From NCBI RefSeq assembly GCF_003431825.1, contig NZ_CP020083.1, positions 1,402,501-1,466,500 on the forward strand: a stretch of 64,000 nt of DNA. The letters are read 5' to 3'. Shown here in pieces: positions 1 through 8,042 of this stretch. A program made the position numbers and the translations under genes. Numbering within the stretch: position 1 is the stretch's first letter; each line of letters opens with the position of its first letter. The notes under the pieces were generated by a model, which saw nothing but the letters and a program-made list of their open reading frames with translations, had not been told where the DNA came from and did no database searches. This DNA comes from Blastomonas fulva. GTDB taxonomy: Bacteria > Pseudomonadota > Alphaproteobacteria > Sphingomonadales > Sphingomonadaceae.

Positions 1-120
1 TACAAGCACGCCAAATACATCCGCCGCATCGAGGCCGTGGCCGATTACCGCCTGAGCTATGGCGGGGGCGGCGGCTATTGGGAAGATGCCGCCGGTTATG
101 AGTGGTATGCTGGAATCTGA
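1..120 (+). CDS. Molybdopterin-dependent oxidoreductase, C-terminal fragment
   Basis: The first 120 bases are an open frame in frame 1 that ends in TGA at 118-120. The encoded tail begins YKHAKYIRRIE and ends GYWEDAAGYEWYAGI. This layout, a Tyr-Lys-x-Ala-Lys-Tyr stretch, a Gly-rich turn and a terminal W-Y-A-G-I, is typical of the C-terminus of sulfite-oxidase-like/YedY-like molybdopterin oxidoreductases, which use a Mo cofactor in the periplasm or cytoplasm. The catalytic part lies outside the window, so substrate and localisation cannot be judged. It converges with the MBL hydrolase on the other strand. Confidence 0.65.
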   Translation, partial: YKHAKYIRRIEAVADYRLSYGGGGGYWEDAAGYEWYAGI

Positions 121-135
121 CGCCGGCACAAAGGC

Positions 136-1299
136 TCAGGCTGAATACCAGCCCACGCCGTCGCGCACCGTGCAGGTTGCGCGGCCAGCGCACTCCAGAT
201 AGCGCAGATGCGCCATCGCCTCGCCGGTGGCGATGCCATAGACGGTGTCGTCCACCTCGCGCGCGAACAGGATCGAGAAGGTGTCGACCGCGCGCATGGC
301 GCGCTGCTTCAGCGCGTCCTCGAGCACGTTCAGCCGGTCGATATGCCCGTCGCGCAGCGCATCGAGCCGTGCGTGCACGCCGGTGAACGGAAAACCGTGG
401 GCGGGCAGGATGAGTTCGTCACCGCTGAGCGCGGCCCTGAACTTGGCGATGCTGTCGAGCCACTCGCGCAGCGGGTCAGCATGTGGTTCGCTGGTCATCA
501 CCGAGACGTTGGAGGTGATCCGCGGCAGGATCTGGTCTCCGGCGATCACCACCTGGCCTTCGCGGTCGACCAGACACGCATGCTCGGGGGTGTGGCCGCC
601 GCCGGTCATCACCGTCCAGGTGCGCGCGCCGATGGCGACATCCGCGCCATCGTCGAGCCTTGTGTGGCTGACCGGCACTTCCGAGACCATCCGCGCGAAA
701 TTGCCCCAGCCCTTCTGGCGCATCTGTTCGATGCGGGCATCGTCCCAGCCCGCCATGCGCATCTGGTCGAGCGCTTCTGCGGGCGGTTCGGCTCGGACAT
801 CGGATGTCAGCATCCGCGCCATCAGCCATTCGGTGCGGTTCATCCACAGCCCGATACCGAAACGGCGGCACAGCCAGCCGGCGGCGCCGACATGATCGGG
901 GTGGAAATGGGTGACGAACACGCGGGTGATCCGCCGGCCCTGCAGGCCGCTTGCGAACAGCGATTTCCACGCGTCGGTCGATTCGGGCATGTACAGGCCG
1001 GTATCGACGATCGCGACGCCATCACCCTGCTCGTCGCAATCGTCGAGCAGCCAGATGTTGATATGGTCGAGCGGCCCGGGGACGGGGAGGCGGGTCCAGC
1101 CCAGCCCCGGCGCAATGGCGAAATATTCGCCATAGCCGGGCGCATGATCGCCCAGCGGATAGGTCAGCCCGCGGAATTCCTTCGCCTCCAGACCATGATC
1201 GGCGAGCGAGGCATCGTAGGCGGGCGGCCCGGCGCGCGTAGCGAGGGCGTCCGGGGTCAATGCGTCCGGTACCAGTGCGTCCGGCGCCAGGCCCTCCAT
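136..1299 (-). CDS. MBL-fold metallo-hydrolase
   Basis: 387-residue metallo-beta-lactamase-fold protein. The metal-binding signature HFHPDH is at residues 131-136, with further likely ligands His236 (GGGHTPEH), Asp255 (AGDQ) and His301 (LPAHGFPF). This is the full two-metal set of the glyoxalase II-like hydrolase branch. A C-terminal helical domain (about 310-387) resembles the winged-helix tail of LACTB2/SoxH-type members. No signal peptide is seen, so it is probably cytosolic. The substrate is unknown; thioester or lactone hydrolysis is usual for the family. The ATG overlaps the trcR stop (TGATG at 1297-1301), which implies translational coupling and supports this start although the N-terminus carries an odd triple PDAL repeat. 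Confidence 0.85.
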   Translation of the reverse strand: MEGLAPDALVPDALTPDALATRAGPPAYDASLADHGLEAKEFRGLTYPLGDHAPGYGEYFAIAPGLGWTRLPVPGPLDHINIWLLDDCDEQGDGVAIVDTGLYMPESTDAWKSLFASGLQGRRITRVFVTHFHPDHVGAAGWLCRRFGIGLWMNRTEWLMARMLTSDVRAEPPAEALDQMRMAGWDDARIEQMRQKGWGNFARMVSEVPVSHTRLDDGADVAIGARTWTVMTGGGHTPEHACLVDREGQVVIAGDQILPRITSNVSVMTSEPHADPLREWLDSIAKFRAALSGDELILPAHGFPFTGVHARLDALRDGHIDRLNVLEDALKQRAMRAVDTFSILFAREVDDTVYGIATGEAMAHLRYLECAGRATCTVRDGVGWYSA

Positions 1300-2006
1300 C
1301 AGGCGTGGTCGCCTTCGGGCCGGCTTTCCGTTCCGGCGAGCAGCGCCGATTCGATCTCCGCTTCGCGCGCGGCATCCTCGGCGGCCTTGTTGGCGGCGCT
1401 GCGTTCGGCGCGCAGCTCCTCGATCAGCGCCTCGCGGTCACCTCCCAGACGGGTGTCGGTCTGCACCTCTTCGGTGATCCCGGCCTTCTTGGCGGCCTTG
1501 GCGACGATCGCATCGAGCTCGCGCTGCGAGCACAGGCCCAGCGTCACCGGGTCCTTGGGCTGGATGTTCGAGATGTTCCAGTGGCTGCGGTCGCGGATCG
1601 CGGCGATGGTGTTGCGCGTGGTGCCGATCAGCTTGCCTACCTGTGCGTCCGAAATCTCGGGGTGGTTGCGCAGGATCCAGGCGATGCCATCGGGCTTGTC
1701 CTGGCGCTTGGAAACGGGCGTATAGCGCGGACCCTTGGTGCGGCGGACCTGCGCCGGGCCGACCTGGATCTTCAGGCGATACTCGGGATCGGCCTGGCCC
1801 TTTTCGATTTCGCTGAGCAGCAGTTCGCCCGCGCGCACCGGATCGCGACCGGTGTACTTCGAACTGGCGAGGTCATCGGCCATCGCCTGGACTTCCAGGA
1901 TGTGCAGGCCGCAGAAATCGGCAATCTGTTCGAAGCTGAGGCCGGTATTGTCGACCATCCAGGATGCGGTGGCGTGCGGCATCAGCGGCTGGGGGTTGGC
2001 AGACAT
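1299..2006 (-). CDS. trcR: Cell cycle transcriptional regulator TrcR (DUF1013)
   Basis: 235-residue protein of the DUF1013 family, which in alphaproteobacteria is annotated as the cell-cycle transcriptional regulator TrcR (known for the family). Residues about 10-140 are the conserved part and include two helix-turn-helix-like stretches (SFEQIADFCGLHILEVQAMA, and SDAQVGKLIGTTRNTIAAI), consistent with DNA binding. The C-terminal ~50 residues are a charged Glu/Ala/Arg-rich helix that is probably coiled coil. The start at 2006 has a GGAG Shine-Dalgarno 8 nt upstream; an in-frame upstream ATG at 2156 is not supported. A strong hairpin followed by a T tract lies directly ahead of the Shine-Dalgarno. 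The MBL hydrolase follows in the same operon with overlapping stop and start. Confidence 0.85.
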   Translation of the reverse strand: MSANPQPLMPHATASWMVDNTGLSFEQIADFCGLHILEVQAMADDLASSKYTGRDPVRAGELLLSEIEKGQADPEYRLKIQVGPAQVRRTKGPRYTPVSKRQDKPDGIAWILRNHPEISDAQVGKLIGTTRNTIAAIRDRSHWNISNIQPKDPVTLGLCSQRELDAIVAKAAKKAGITEEVQTDTRLGGDREALIEELRAERSAANKAAEDAAREAEIESALLAGTESRPEGDHA

Positions 2007-2018
2007 GCGCGTTTCTCC

Positions 2019-2049
2019 AAAAAATATGGCCACCCCTTGCGGGGTGGCC
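2019..2049 (-). promoter_or_regulatory. Terminator-like hairpin in the trcR leader
   Basis: A perfect 9-bp stem (arms 2028-2036 and 2041-2049, 4-nt loop) lies on the minus strand 22 nt ahead of the trcR start and is followed by ATATTTTTTGG before the GGAG Shine-Dalgarno. Hairpin plus U6 is the form of an intrinsic terminator. Because it sits between any upstream promoter and the ribosome binding site, it is either an attenuator of trcR or the terminator of the upstream operon with a trcR promoter hidden very close by. Both readings are inference. Confidence 0.6.
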
Positions 2050-2211
2050 GTGTAACAGGCAGCGTATATGACAAAGCGCGGCGTGGAGCAAGCTGTACGC
2101 GCATGCGCAGGGCTGTTCCTGTCCCGTACCGACATAGGCGCTCGCTTCGTGCGCATAGAAATCGAAGGTTACCTGATCGTGCTGCCCGGCAGGATTGCGG
2201 GTTGTGGTCAT
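2050..2211 (-). pseudogene. Possible methyltransferase N-terminal remnant
   Basis: An ATG at 2211 opens a frame whose first ~30 residues (TFDFYAHEASAYV core) resemble the start of class I SAM-dependent methyltransferases of the form xTLAFYxREAxxYA. The similarity ends after about 30 residues, no SAM-binding GxGxG follows, and the frame then runs into the trcR leader. No Shine-Dalgarno precedes it. It could be the remains of a deleted gene or chance. The boundary at 2050 only marks where the trcR hairpin begins. Confidence 0.2.
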
Positions 2212-2277
2212 GGCGCAAGACTAGCCGGTTCGATCGCGCCGTGCATCAGCCAAGCGCATCCCGCGCCGTGCGCTGCT

Positions 2278-3615
2278 TCACGCCAGCGGGTTCAGCGCCC
2301 GCGCGCGGCGGCGCTGTTCTGCGGCCTTTTCGGCCATGCCGCTGGCTTGGTAGATGTCGGCAGCGGCGGCGTGCAGATCGGGCGTGCGCCAGCGCGAGGC
2401 GAGCACCTGCTCGATCAGCGTGCGCGCCTGCACCACCTGTCCGTTGCCGAGCAATGCGCGGGCGAGCGCGATCTTGGCCTCGCCATACGGGCGCGCTTCA
2501 TGGTTGCGCTGCGCCAATGTCAATGCACAGGCCCAATCCTGCCGCGCGATGCAATGGTCGATCGCATGGCCATAGGTCGCCTGCGGAAACTGCTGCAGCC
2601 TTTTGGTCCAGATCGCCCAGGACCGGGCATAGAGGCGTTTCGCCTCGGCGGTGTTGCCGCGCGCCTCGGCTATACCCGCCAGCGCGTCGATGAATTCGGG
2701 GTGGCCGGTGCGACGGACGATGTCGCGGTACAAGGCCTCGGATTTCGCCGTCTTGCCCTGCAGGTTCAGCACCTCGGCGATATGCTCCTCGATCAGCCAG
2801 CGGCCCGGAAACAGCGCGTCGGCCTTTCTGAAATGGCTCATCGCCTCGTTGAGCCGCCCGCGATCGAGATCGAGAATGCCGCGCTGCAATTCCATATAGG
2901 ACCGCGTCTGCGGGGTGGGCGAGCGATACGCACGCTCGGCCTCGACCAGATAGGCATCGGCCTGATCGACATCGCCGGTCCGCGCAGCGAAGATCGCGCG
3001 GCGGAAGCTCGCCGAGCCGGGGACCAATGCGTCGGCCTGATCGTAAAGCGCGAGCGCAGCCTGATAGTCGCCGCTGTAAAAGGCGATGTCGCCGCGCATC
3101 GCGGCAATCTCGGCGCGATCGCCCGATTCGGGCGGGACGGCATAGCCATCGATCGCAGCGAGCTGGGCCTGCGCCTGTGGCAGCCGGTGCATGCTGAAAT
3201 CGAGCGAGGCCTGCATCAGATGCGGCCCGCTGCCCTGCACCGCCACTTTGAACGCGGCCTCGAGCGCCTGGCGCGCGGCGGCGTAATCGTCATAGGATCC
3301 CGACAGCTGCGCCCGCGCCAGCACCTCGCTCGCGTGGATCTCGTGCATCAGCCACTGGTCGGGAGCCGCCTGCGCGGCGGCGCGCGCATTAACGATGGCG
3401 CGGTCCGAGCGTTGGATCGCATCGCGATAGCTCCGCGGCGGGCCCTCGCCGGAAAAGGGCGATTCCCCCCAGGCGATGGCCTCGGGGGTCGCATCGTCGG
3501 CGGTGAAGCGCTCGGTGGCCCACAGCGCACCGATCACCACCGCCGCCAAGATCCACCATTTCAGCGCGGCCAGCACCGGGACGATGCCCGGGCCATTCAA
3601 GCGTGCTGTCTGCAT
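2278..3615 (-). CDS. Membrane-anchored TPR-repeat protein
   Basis: 445-residue protein with one N-terminal membrane segment (about residues 15-34, KWWILAAVVIGALWA) and a long alpha-helical region made of tetratricopeptide-like repeats (about 65-445), for example units around 155-190, 195-230 and 235-270. The single N-terminal anchor with the repeats following predicts a periplasm-facing scaffold, although orientation is inferred. It is the last gene of a three-gene operon; its ATG starts 1 nt beyond the stop of the DUF4331 lipoprotein gene, so the three are almost certainly co-translated. The DUF4331 partners suggest a shared periplasmic or outer-membrane assembly. No specific function can be assigned. 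Confidence 0.75.
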   Translation of the reverse strand: MQTARLNGPGIVPVLAALKWWILAAVVIGALWATERFTADDATPEAIAWGESPFSGEGPPRSYRDAIQRSDRAIVNARAAAQAAPDQWLMHEIHASEVLARAQLSGSYDDYAAARQALEAAFKVAVQGSGPHLMQASLDFSMHRLPQAQAQLAAIDGYAVPPESGDRAEIAAMRGDIAFYSGDYQAALALYDQADALVPGSASFRRAIFAARTGDVDQADAYLVEAERAYRSPTPQTRSYMELQRGILDLDRGRLNEAMSHFRKADALFPGRWLIEEHIAEVLNLQGKTAKSEALYRDIVRRTGHPEFIDALAGIAEARGNTAEAKRLYARSWAIWTKRLQQFPQATYGHAIDHCIARQDWACALTLAQRNHEARPYGEAKIALARALLGNGQVVQARTLIEQVLASRWRTPDLHAAAADIYQASGMAEKAAEQRRRARALNPLA

Positions 3616-3616
3616 C

Positions 3617-4342
3617 TCAGCTGGGTCTGGCGCACAGGCTCAGCCCCAGCCGGGTGAAATCATCGGCCAGCGCATTGGTCAGGATGGTGAGCGTGCCCGA
3701 CAGTTCGGGCACCCATTTGCCGGTCGCGTCGATCGTCGGGGTGTCGTCGTTATAGCTGTTCTTGTTGGGGTTGCCCGATATCAGCGCGGTCGACACCGCC
3801 GGCATGCCCGCGCGGTCAACCCGCGTGTACGCCGATGGCAGGTCGGTGCGGAAGGTGAAGTTGGTGCCCGCGCCGCCCGACGTCGGCGGAGCGCCCAGCG
3901 GCGCTGCCAGGAACGGGAAGGTAGTGAGCAGCGGCTGGTCGGCCCGGTTCGGGTTGACCGGAATCGCTGCGAAAGTGGTGGCCGGATGCCGTGCAAGATC
4001 GAGGAAGATCACCGCGAGCGTCACATCGACCACCGGATCGAGAAACCGGCGGCCATTGGGAAAGCCCGCAGGCTGGTTGAGATCCATCTGCAACACGTCT
4101 GGTACCACTAGATTGGCCACCGTGCGGCCAGGAACGACAGTCTGGTTGAGGCAGGGGGTGACGTTGAAGCTGGTGGGAACCGGGGTGGGCGTCGGTGTGG
4201 GCGTTGGGGTCGGCGTCGGTGCCACGGCAACCGGCGGTACGACAACGGCGTTTTCGACCGGGTCATTGCTGCCGCAACCGGCGAGCAGGGCGGATGCTGC
4301 CAGGACTCCGGCGAGCGCGAGCGAGGATGGGATACGTGCCAT
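3617..4342 (-). CDS. DUF4331-family lipoprotein
   Basis: 241 residues. A lipoprotein signal peptide ends in lipobox LLAGC with Cys23 as the lipidation site, followed by a Thr-Pro dipeptide linker (seven TP units, about residues 42-56). The rest matches the C-terminal style of DUF4331 proteins (motif RVDRAGMPAVSTALI and a downstream asparagine/tyrosine-rich K-N-S-Y-N-D stretch). DUF4331 proteins are exported beta-rich proteins of unknown function. The Pro-rich linker suggests a domain held away from the membrane. It follows the other DUF4331 gene by 5 nt and precedes the TPR gene by 1 nt. Confidence 0.75.
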   Translation of the reverse strand: MARIPSSLALAGVLAASALLAGCGSNDPVENAVVVPPVAVAPTPTPTPTPTPTPVPTSFNVTPCLNQTVVPGRTVANLVVPDVLQMDLNQPAGFPNGRRFLDPVVDVTLAVIFLDLARHPATTFAAIPVNPNRADQPLLTTFPFLAAPLGAPPTSGGAGTNFTFRTDLPSAYTRVDRAGMPAVSTALISGNPNKNSYNDDTPTIDATGKWVPELSGTLTILTNALADDFTRLGLSLCARPS

Positions 4343-4347
4343 GGCGA

Positions 4348-4998
4348 TCAGCTCCTGATCCGTGCGGACGACGTCCAGATGTCGAGCGGTTGTCCGCGAT
4401 CGATCAATCCGCGGGGAATCGCGATGACGACGAAGGTCGTGTTGAGGTTGGCGAACCGGTTGCGCGTGTTGCTGAACGACAGATTGCCGGTAGCGCGCGA
4501 GTCGCGCAGCCCCTGCGGATCGAAATTGAACGGGTCGTCAAACACGCCTGCGCGCACAGTGATGCCGTTGTTGGTCATCAGGTTGCGCTCGACCGGACCG
4601 CGCAATGGGCCGGCCCCTGGCAGATTGCGCACCTCGATGCCCGGGTTCACACCGTCGCGGCCGAACCGGATTTCGATCGGGATCTCGATGTCGGTGCGCG
4701 TGCCGGTGTTCGATACATTGATCGTGTAGAGAACGTCGGGATCGTAAAAGCCCGGCAGATTGGTGGCGGAGGGGCCGCCAAATCCGATTGCCACATAAAC
4801 GTTGGTCACGTCGTGAAAGGCAAACAGGTCGGAGATATCCGCAGCGACATCAAACCCGACGGTGTTGGTGTCCGATCCCGTGCGCGCAGGCGGATCGAAG
4901 TGATCGGCCGCCTCAAGCGCCTGATGGCCTGCAAAGGTGACCGCGCCCACCATGAGCGCGCACGGCAGTGCGGTCTGCAAAATCCATTTGATGGTCAT
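4348..4998 (-). CDS. DUF4331-family exported protein
   Basis: 216 residues. An N-terminal signal peptide (about 1-30, cleaved near GHQALEA) is followed by ADHFDPPARTG and DISDLFAFHD, the characteristic N-terminal motifs of DUF4331 proteins. It is first gene of the operon with the DUF4331 lipoprotein and the TPR protein. It lacks the C-terminal half seen in longer family members, so the two DUF4331 genes may represent the two halves of a fuller protein. Function is unknown. An upstream space of 117 bp holds the operon promoter, but no confident -35/-10 pair was found. Confidence 0.75.
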   Translation of the reverse strand: MTIKWILQTALPCALMVGAVTFAGHQALEAADHFDPPARTGSDTNTVGFDVAADISDLFAFHDVTNVYVAIGFGGPSATNLPGFYDPDVLYTINVSNTGTRTDIEIPIEIRFGRDGVNPGIEVRNLPGAGPLRGPVERNLMTNNGITVRAGVFDDPFNFDPQGLRDSRATGNLSFSNTRNRFANLNTTFVVIAIPRGLIDRGQPLDIWTSSARIRS

Positions 4999-5115
4999 AT
5001 TCGCCCCTGTTTTTGGTGAAAAAACCTAACGGGCGACCCGAATCGAACGTACGACAAACAGCGACGGTTGCCAAATGCTATCTCCGGCCAGGCACTTTTG
5101 ACGTCGCGGCCACCT

Positions 5116-6174
5116 TCATGCCGCCAGCGCGACCGGTGCTGTGATCGGGACCAGCGCGTTCAGGAACTGGCGGGTGCTCGCTTCCCAGGTGAAGCTGCGC
5201 CCGGCGCGGGCACAGGCCTGGCGGTCGAGCCGCAGCGCGCCCGCAATCGCCCGGGTGAGGTCCTCATCCATCACCCCCGATGCCGACGCCAGCACATCGA
5301 GCGGGCCCGAGACGGGATAAGCGGCGACCGGGGTGCCGCAGGCCATCGCCTCGATCATCACCAGCCCGAAGGTATCGGTGCGGCTGGGGAAGACGAACAC
5401 ATCGGCGCCCGCATAAAAGCCCGCCAGCGCGGCGCCCGTTTGCGCGCCGACGAAGTGCGCGTGCGGATAGGCGCGGGCCAAAGCCTCTCGCGCCGGGCCA
5501 TCGCCCACCACCACCCTCGATCCGGGGTGCTCGCTGGCGAGGAACGCCTCGATGTTCTTCTCCACCGCAACGCGGCCGACATAGAGCTGGATCGGCCGGG
5601 GGAGGTCGGCATAGAGCGCAGGCACGGGCGCGGACGGGGTGAAGCAGGCGAGGTCCACGCCGCGACCCCAGTGCACCAGCTGGTGCAGCCCCTGCGCGCG
5701 CAACTGTGCGCGCACCGTCTCGGTCGACACCAGGATTGCGGTGGCCGGCGCGTGGAACCAGCGGATGAACGGCCAGAAGACGCTGGCGGGAAGCCCCGTG
5801 CGCCGTGCGAGATAATCGGGAAACTGGGTGTGATAGGCGGTGGTAAAGGGATAGCCATGGTTCAGGCAGAAACGCCGCGCGGCGATGCCCAGCGGCCCTT
5901 CGGTGGCGATGTGCACTGCATCGGGGGCAAAATCGGTGAGCCGCGTGCCCACGCCGTGCCGCGTCGCCAGCGCCAGCCGGATTTCCGGGTAGGAGGGGCA
6001 TGGGATCGAGGCATATTGATCGGGCGAGATGACCAGCACGTCATGGCCCAGCGCGCGCAACCGGTCGGTGACCGAGGTCAGCGTGCGCACCACGCCATTG
6101 ACCTGCGGCGACCAGGCATCGGTGACGATCGCGATCTTCACGCCAGCGCTTCTGGCGAGGCTGCCCATGCTCAC
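5116..6174 (-). CDS. Glycosyltransferase family 4 (MgtA-like)
   Basis: 352-residue GT-B glycosyltransferase. The N-terminal half carries VTDAWSPQVNGVVRTL, typical of GT4 enzymes such as mannosyl- and glucosyltransferases acting on lipids (MgtA/SqdX group). The C-terminal nucleotide-sugar domain has YVGRVAVEKNIEAFL and SRTDTFGLVMIEAMACG, a variant of the EX7E donor site. It probably transfers a sugar from a nucleotide donor to a membrane lipid at the cytoplasmic face. The start overlaps the stop of the LpxH-like gene (ATGA at 6171-6174), so the two act in one operon. Donor and acceptor are not predictable from sequence. Confidence 0.85.
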   Translation of the reverse strand: MSMGSLARSAGVKIAIVTDAWSPQVNGVVRTLTSVTDRLRALGHDVLVISPDQYASIPCPSYPEIRLALATRHGVGTRLTDFAPDAVHIATEGPLGIAARRFCLNHGYPFTTAYHTQFPDYLARRTGLPASVFWPFIRWFHAPATAILVSTETVRAQLRAQGLHQLVHWGRGVDLACFTPSAPVPALYADLPRPIQLYVGRVAVEKNIEAFLASEHPGSRVVVGDGPAREALARAYPHAHFVGAQTGAALAGFYAGADVFVFPSRTDTFGLVMIEAMACGTPVAAYPVSGPLDVLASASGVMDEDLTRAIAGALRLDRQACARAGRSFTWEASTRQFLNALVPITAPVALAA

Positions 6175-7109
6175 GCGGCCTGGGGCTGCAAGGCGCCGCG
6201 CGCCTGCTGGTCGGTCTCGGCGGCCTGGCGCTCGGCCATGATGTCGGCCCAGTGCAGCACCTCCATCCGCCCGTCGAAATGCTCGACCAAGGCGGTACAG
6301 CCCTCCACCCAGTCGCCGTCGTTATAGTATTCGACCCCGCCGATGGTGCGGATGTCGGCAGTGTGGATATGCCCGCACACCACCCCGTCCACGCCGCGCT
6401 CGGATGCGGCGCGCGCGACCAGTTCCTCGAAGCGCGAGATGAACTCGACCGCATTCTTGACCTTGTGCTTGGCCATCTTGGACAGCGACCAATACGACAG
6501 GCCCAGCCGCTGGCGGACCCAGTTGACCCACAGGTTCATCCCCATCAGCGCGTGGTAGAGCGTGTCGCCGACGAACGCGAGCCAGCGGTGCGCGAGCATG
6601 ATGGTGTCGAACTCGTCGCCGTGCAGCACCATCAGCCGCCTGCCATCGGCGGTCTCGTGGAACGCGGCGCGGCGGATCTCGACCCCGCCGAAGTTCAGCC
6701 CGGAAAACTGTCGGAACATCTCGTCATGGTTTCCGGGGATGTAGACGATCCGCGTGCCGCGCTTGGCGCGCTTCAGGATGCGCCAGACGATATCGTTGTG
6801 CGCCGGCGGCCAGTAGAACTTCTTCTTCAGCCGCCAGCCATCGATGATGTCGCCCACCAGATACATGGTGTCGCTGTCGACATGGTCGAGGAAATCGATC
6901 AGCAGGCTGGCGTTGCAGCCCTTGGTGCCCAGATGCACGTCCGAAATCCAGATGGTCCGATAGCGGCGGCGCGCCTCGAGCGGTGGTTCGGGGGTGTAGG
7001 GCTGGCCATCGGGGAAGCCTGCGACATTGTCGAAACCCCCTCCGACCCCGCTGCTGCCGTGACCATCGATCAACGCGCTGATCTGATTGCTGAAGTCGTC
7101 CAGTGCCAT
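6171..7109 (-). CDS. LpxH-like metallophosphoesterase
   Basis: 312-residue calcineurin-like phosphoesterase. The five metal-site blocks are intact: SDVHLG (56-61), GDIIDGW (86-92), GNHDE (126-130), HGDEFD (163-168) and GHIH (246-249). Annotated relatives are called UDP-2,3-diacylglucosamine diphosphatase-like, the lipid A pathway step giving lipid X, but these longer proteins differ from E. coli LpxH and some may act on other lipids. The start is set at ATG 7109, preceded by GGGAG 11 nt away; an upstream in-frame GTG at 7154 has no Shine-Dalgarno. It heads an operon with the glycosyltransferase, pointing to envelope glycolipid work. Confidence 0.8.
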   Translation of the reverse strand: MALDDFSNQISALIDGHGSSGVGGGFDNVAGFPDGQPYTPEPPLEARRRYRTIWISDVHLGTKGCNASLLIDFLDHVDSDTMYLVGDIIDGWRLKKKFYWPPAHNDIVWRILKRAKRGTRIVYIPGNHDEMFRQFSGLNFGGVEIRRAAFHETADGRRLMVLHGDEFDTIMLAHRWLAFVGDTLYHALMGMNLWVNWVRQRLGLSYWSLSKMAKHKVKNAVEFISRFEELVARAASERGVDGVVCGHIHTADIRTIGGVEYYNDGDWVEGCTALVEHFDGRMEVLHWADIMAERQAAETDQQARGALQPQAA

Positions 7110-7320
7110 GCCGGTTGATGCTCCCGTGCGGAAAAGTTTTTCCCTCGGGACCACGCCAATGGGCGTTTAATGTGACATCTGGAATCGCATAGCGATGACG
7201 GCTTTGTGACAAGAAGGGCAAATGTTCCGGTCCGGCACAGCCTATGTCGGCAGGTGCGATCACCATTTCTTTACGCGTCTGAATTATCCCCGGCGAGCAA
7301 ACAGCAGGCGGAGTGTGTCC

Positions 7321-8016
7321 ATGCGGCCATTGACCATCATGTTCGGGCTGATCGTCGGCGCAGGCGGATTGGCGGGGGGCCTGTCCGGTGTCAACGGAGG
7401 GACCGAGGACTTTTCGGTCACCGTCAACGATAGCCCGCAGCTGGTCTATTCCGCCTTCAACACCGCAACTGGCTATGGCTCGGCGCTGCGCGATTCCGAG
7501 CTGATGTCGCTCGACAAGGATGTCGTGATCACCCGCGAGGATGGCAAGGCGATCACCTGGCATGTCCCTTCCAGTGCCGATTCCGACGGCTCGACGATCA
7601 CGCTGAGCTTCGTGCCGGGGGATGATCCGGGCAAGACGGTGATCCGCGCAACGGTCGATGTCGCTCCGGTGAAGGACGTCCGCAACACCCGGCTGGTCGT
7701 GTCGGAAGACAGGGTCGCCGGGATCCTCGAAGAGGCGGTGCGCGATGTGGCGACAGACCTCGACCGCGACATGAGCTATCGCGAGTCCGGGCGAACCTTC
7801 AACGGCGTGCTCGATCTGGTGGCGATCGCCACCAACCCCGGCATGACGCAATCGCTCAACCGCGCGATGCTGGACGCGTTCGGTGGCAATGGCGGACCGT
7901 CGAAACCCAAAGGCTATGGCGAACGCGACTATGGCAAGCCCGATGAATATGGCGAGCCGACCGATAACTTCGGCGCGCCGATGATCGATCCGGGCGATAC
8001 CACGGCAGGGTATTGA
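7321..8016 (+). CDS. Exported hypothetical protein
   Basis: 231 residues, family not recognised. Residues 1-25 (MRPLTIMFGLIVGAGGLAGG) form a signal sequence or membrane anchor. The mature part is a mixed alpha/beta domain (about 28-175) followed by a low-complexity tail with repeated Tyr-Gly (KGYGERDYGKPDEYGEP). The start at 7321 is chosen because GGCGGAG lies 7 nt upstream; an ATG at 7222 would add 33 charged residues ahead of the hydrophobic segment. It is monocistronic, divergent from the LpxH-like operon and convergent with the quinone oxidoreductase. Confidence 0.7.
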   Translation: MRPLTIMFGLIVGAGGLAGGLSGVNGGTEDFSVTVNDSPQLVYSAFNTATGYGSALRDSELMSLDKDVVITREDGKAITWHVPSSADSDGSTITLSFVPGDDPGKTVIRATVDVAPVKDVRNTRLVVSEDRVAGILEEAVRDVATDLDRDMSYRESGRTFNGVLDLVAIATNPGMTQSLNRAMLDAFGGNGGPSKPKGYGERDYGKPDEYGEPTDNFGAPMIDPGDTTAGY

Positions 8017-8042
8017 GCGGTAAGGAGGCCCGGCGGACGCGG

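Noticed and set aside
208..1725. 505-codon frame antisense to the MBL hydrolase and trcR
   Set aside because: Spans two well-supported genes on the other strand and has no recognisable domain.
5000..5115. EcfG-type (GGAAC-N16-17-CGTT) promoter ahead of the DUF4331 operon
   Set aside because: No pair of elements at the right spacing was found on the minus strand. The same applies to the gap ahead of the 24.7 kb OmpA gene.
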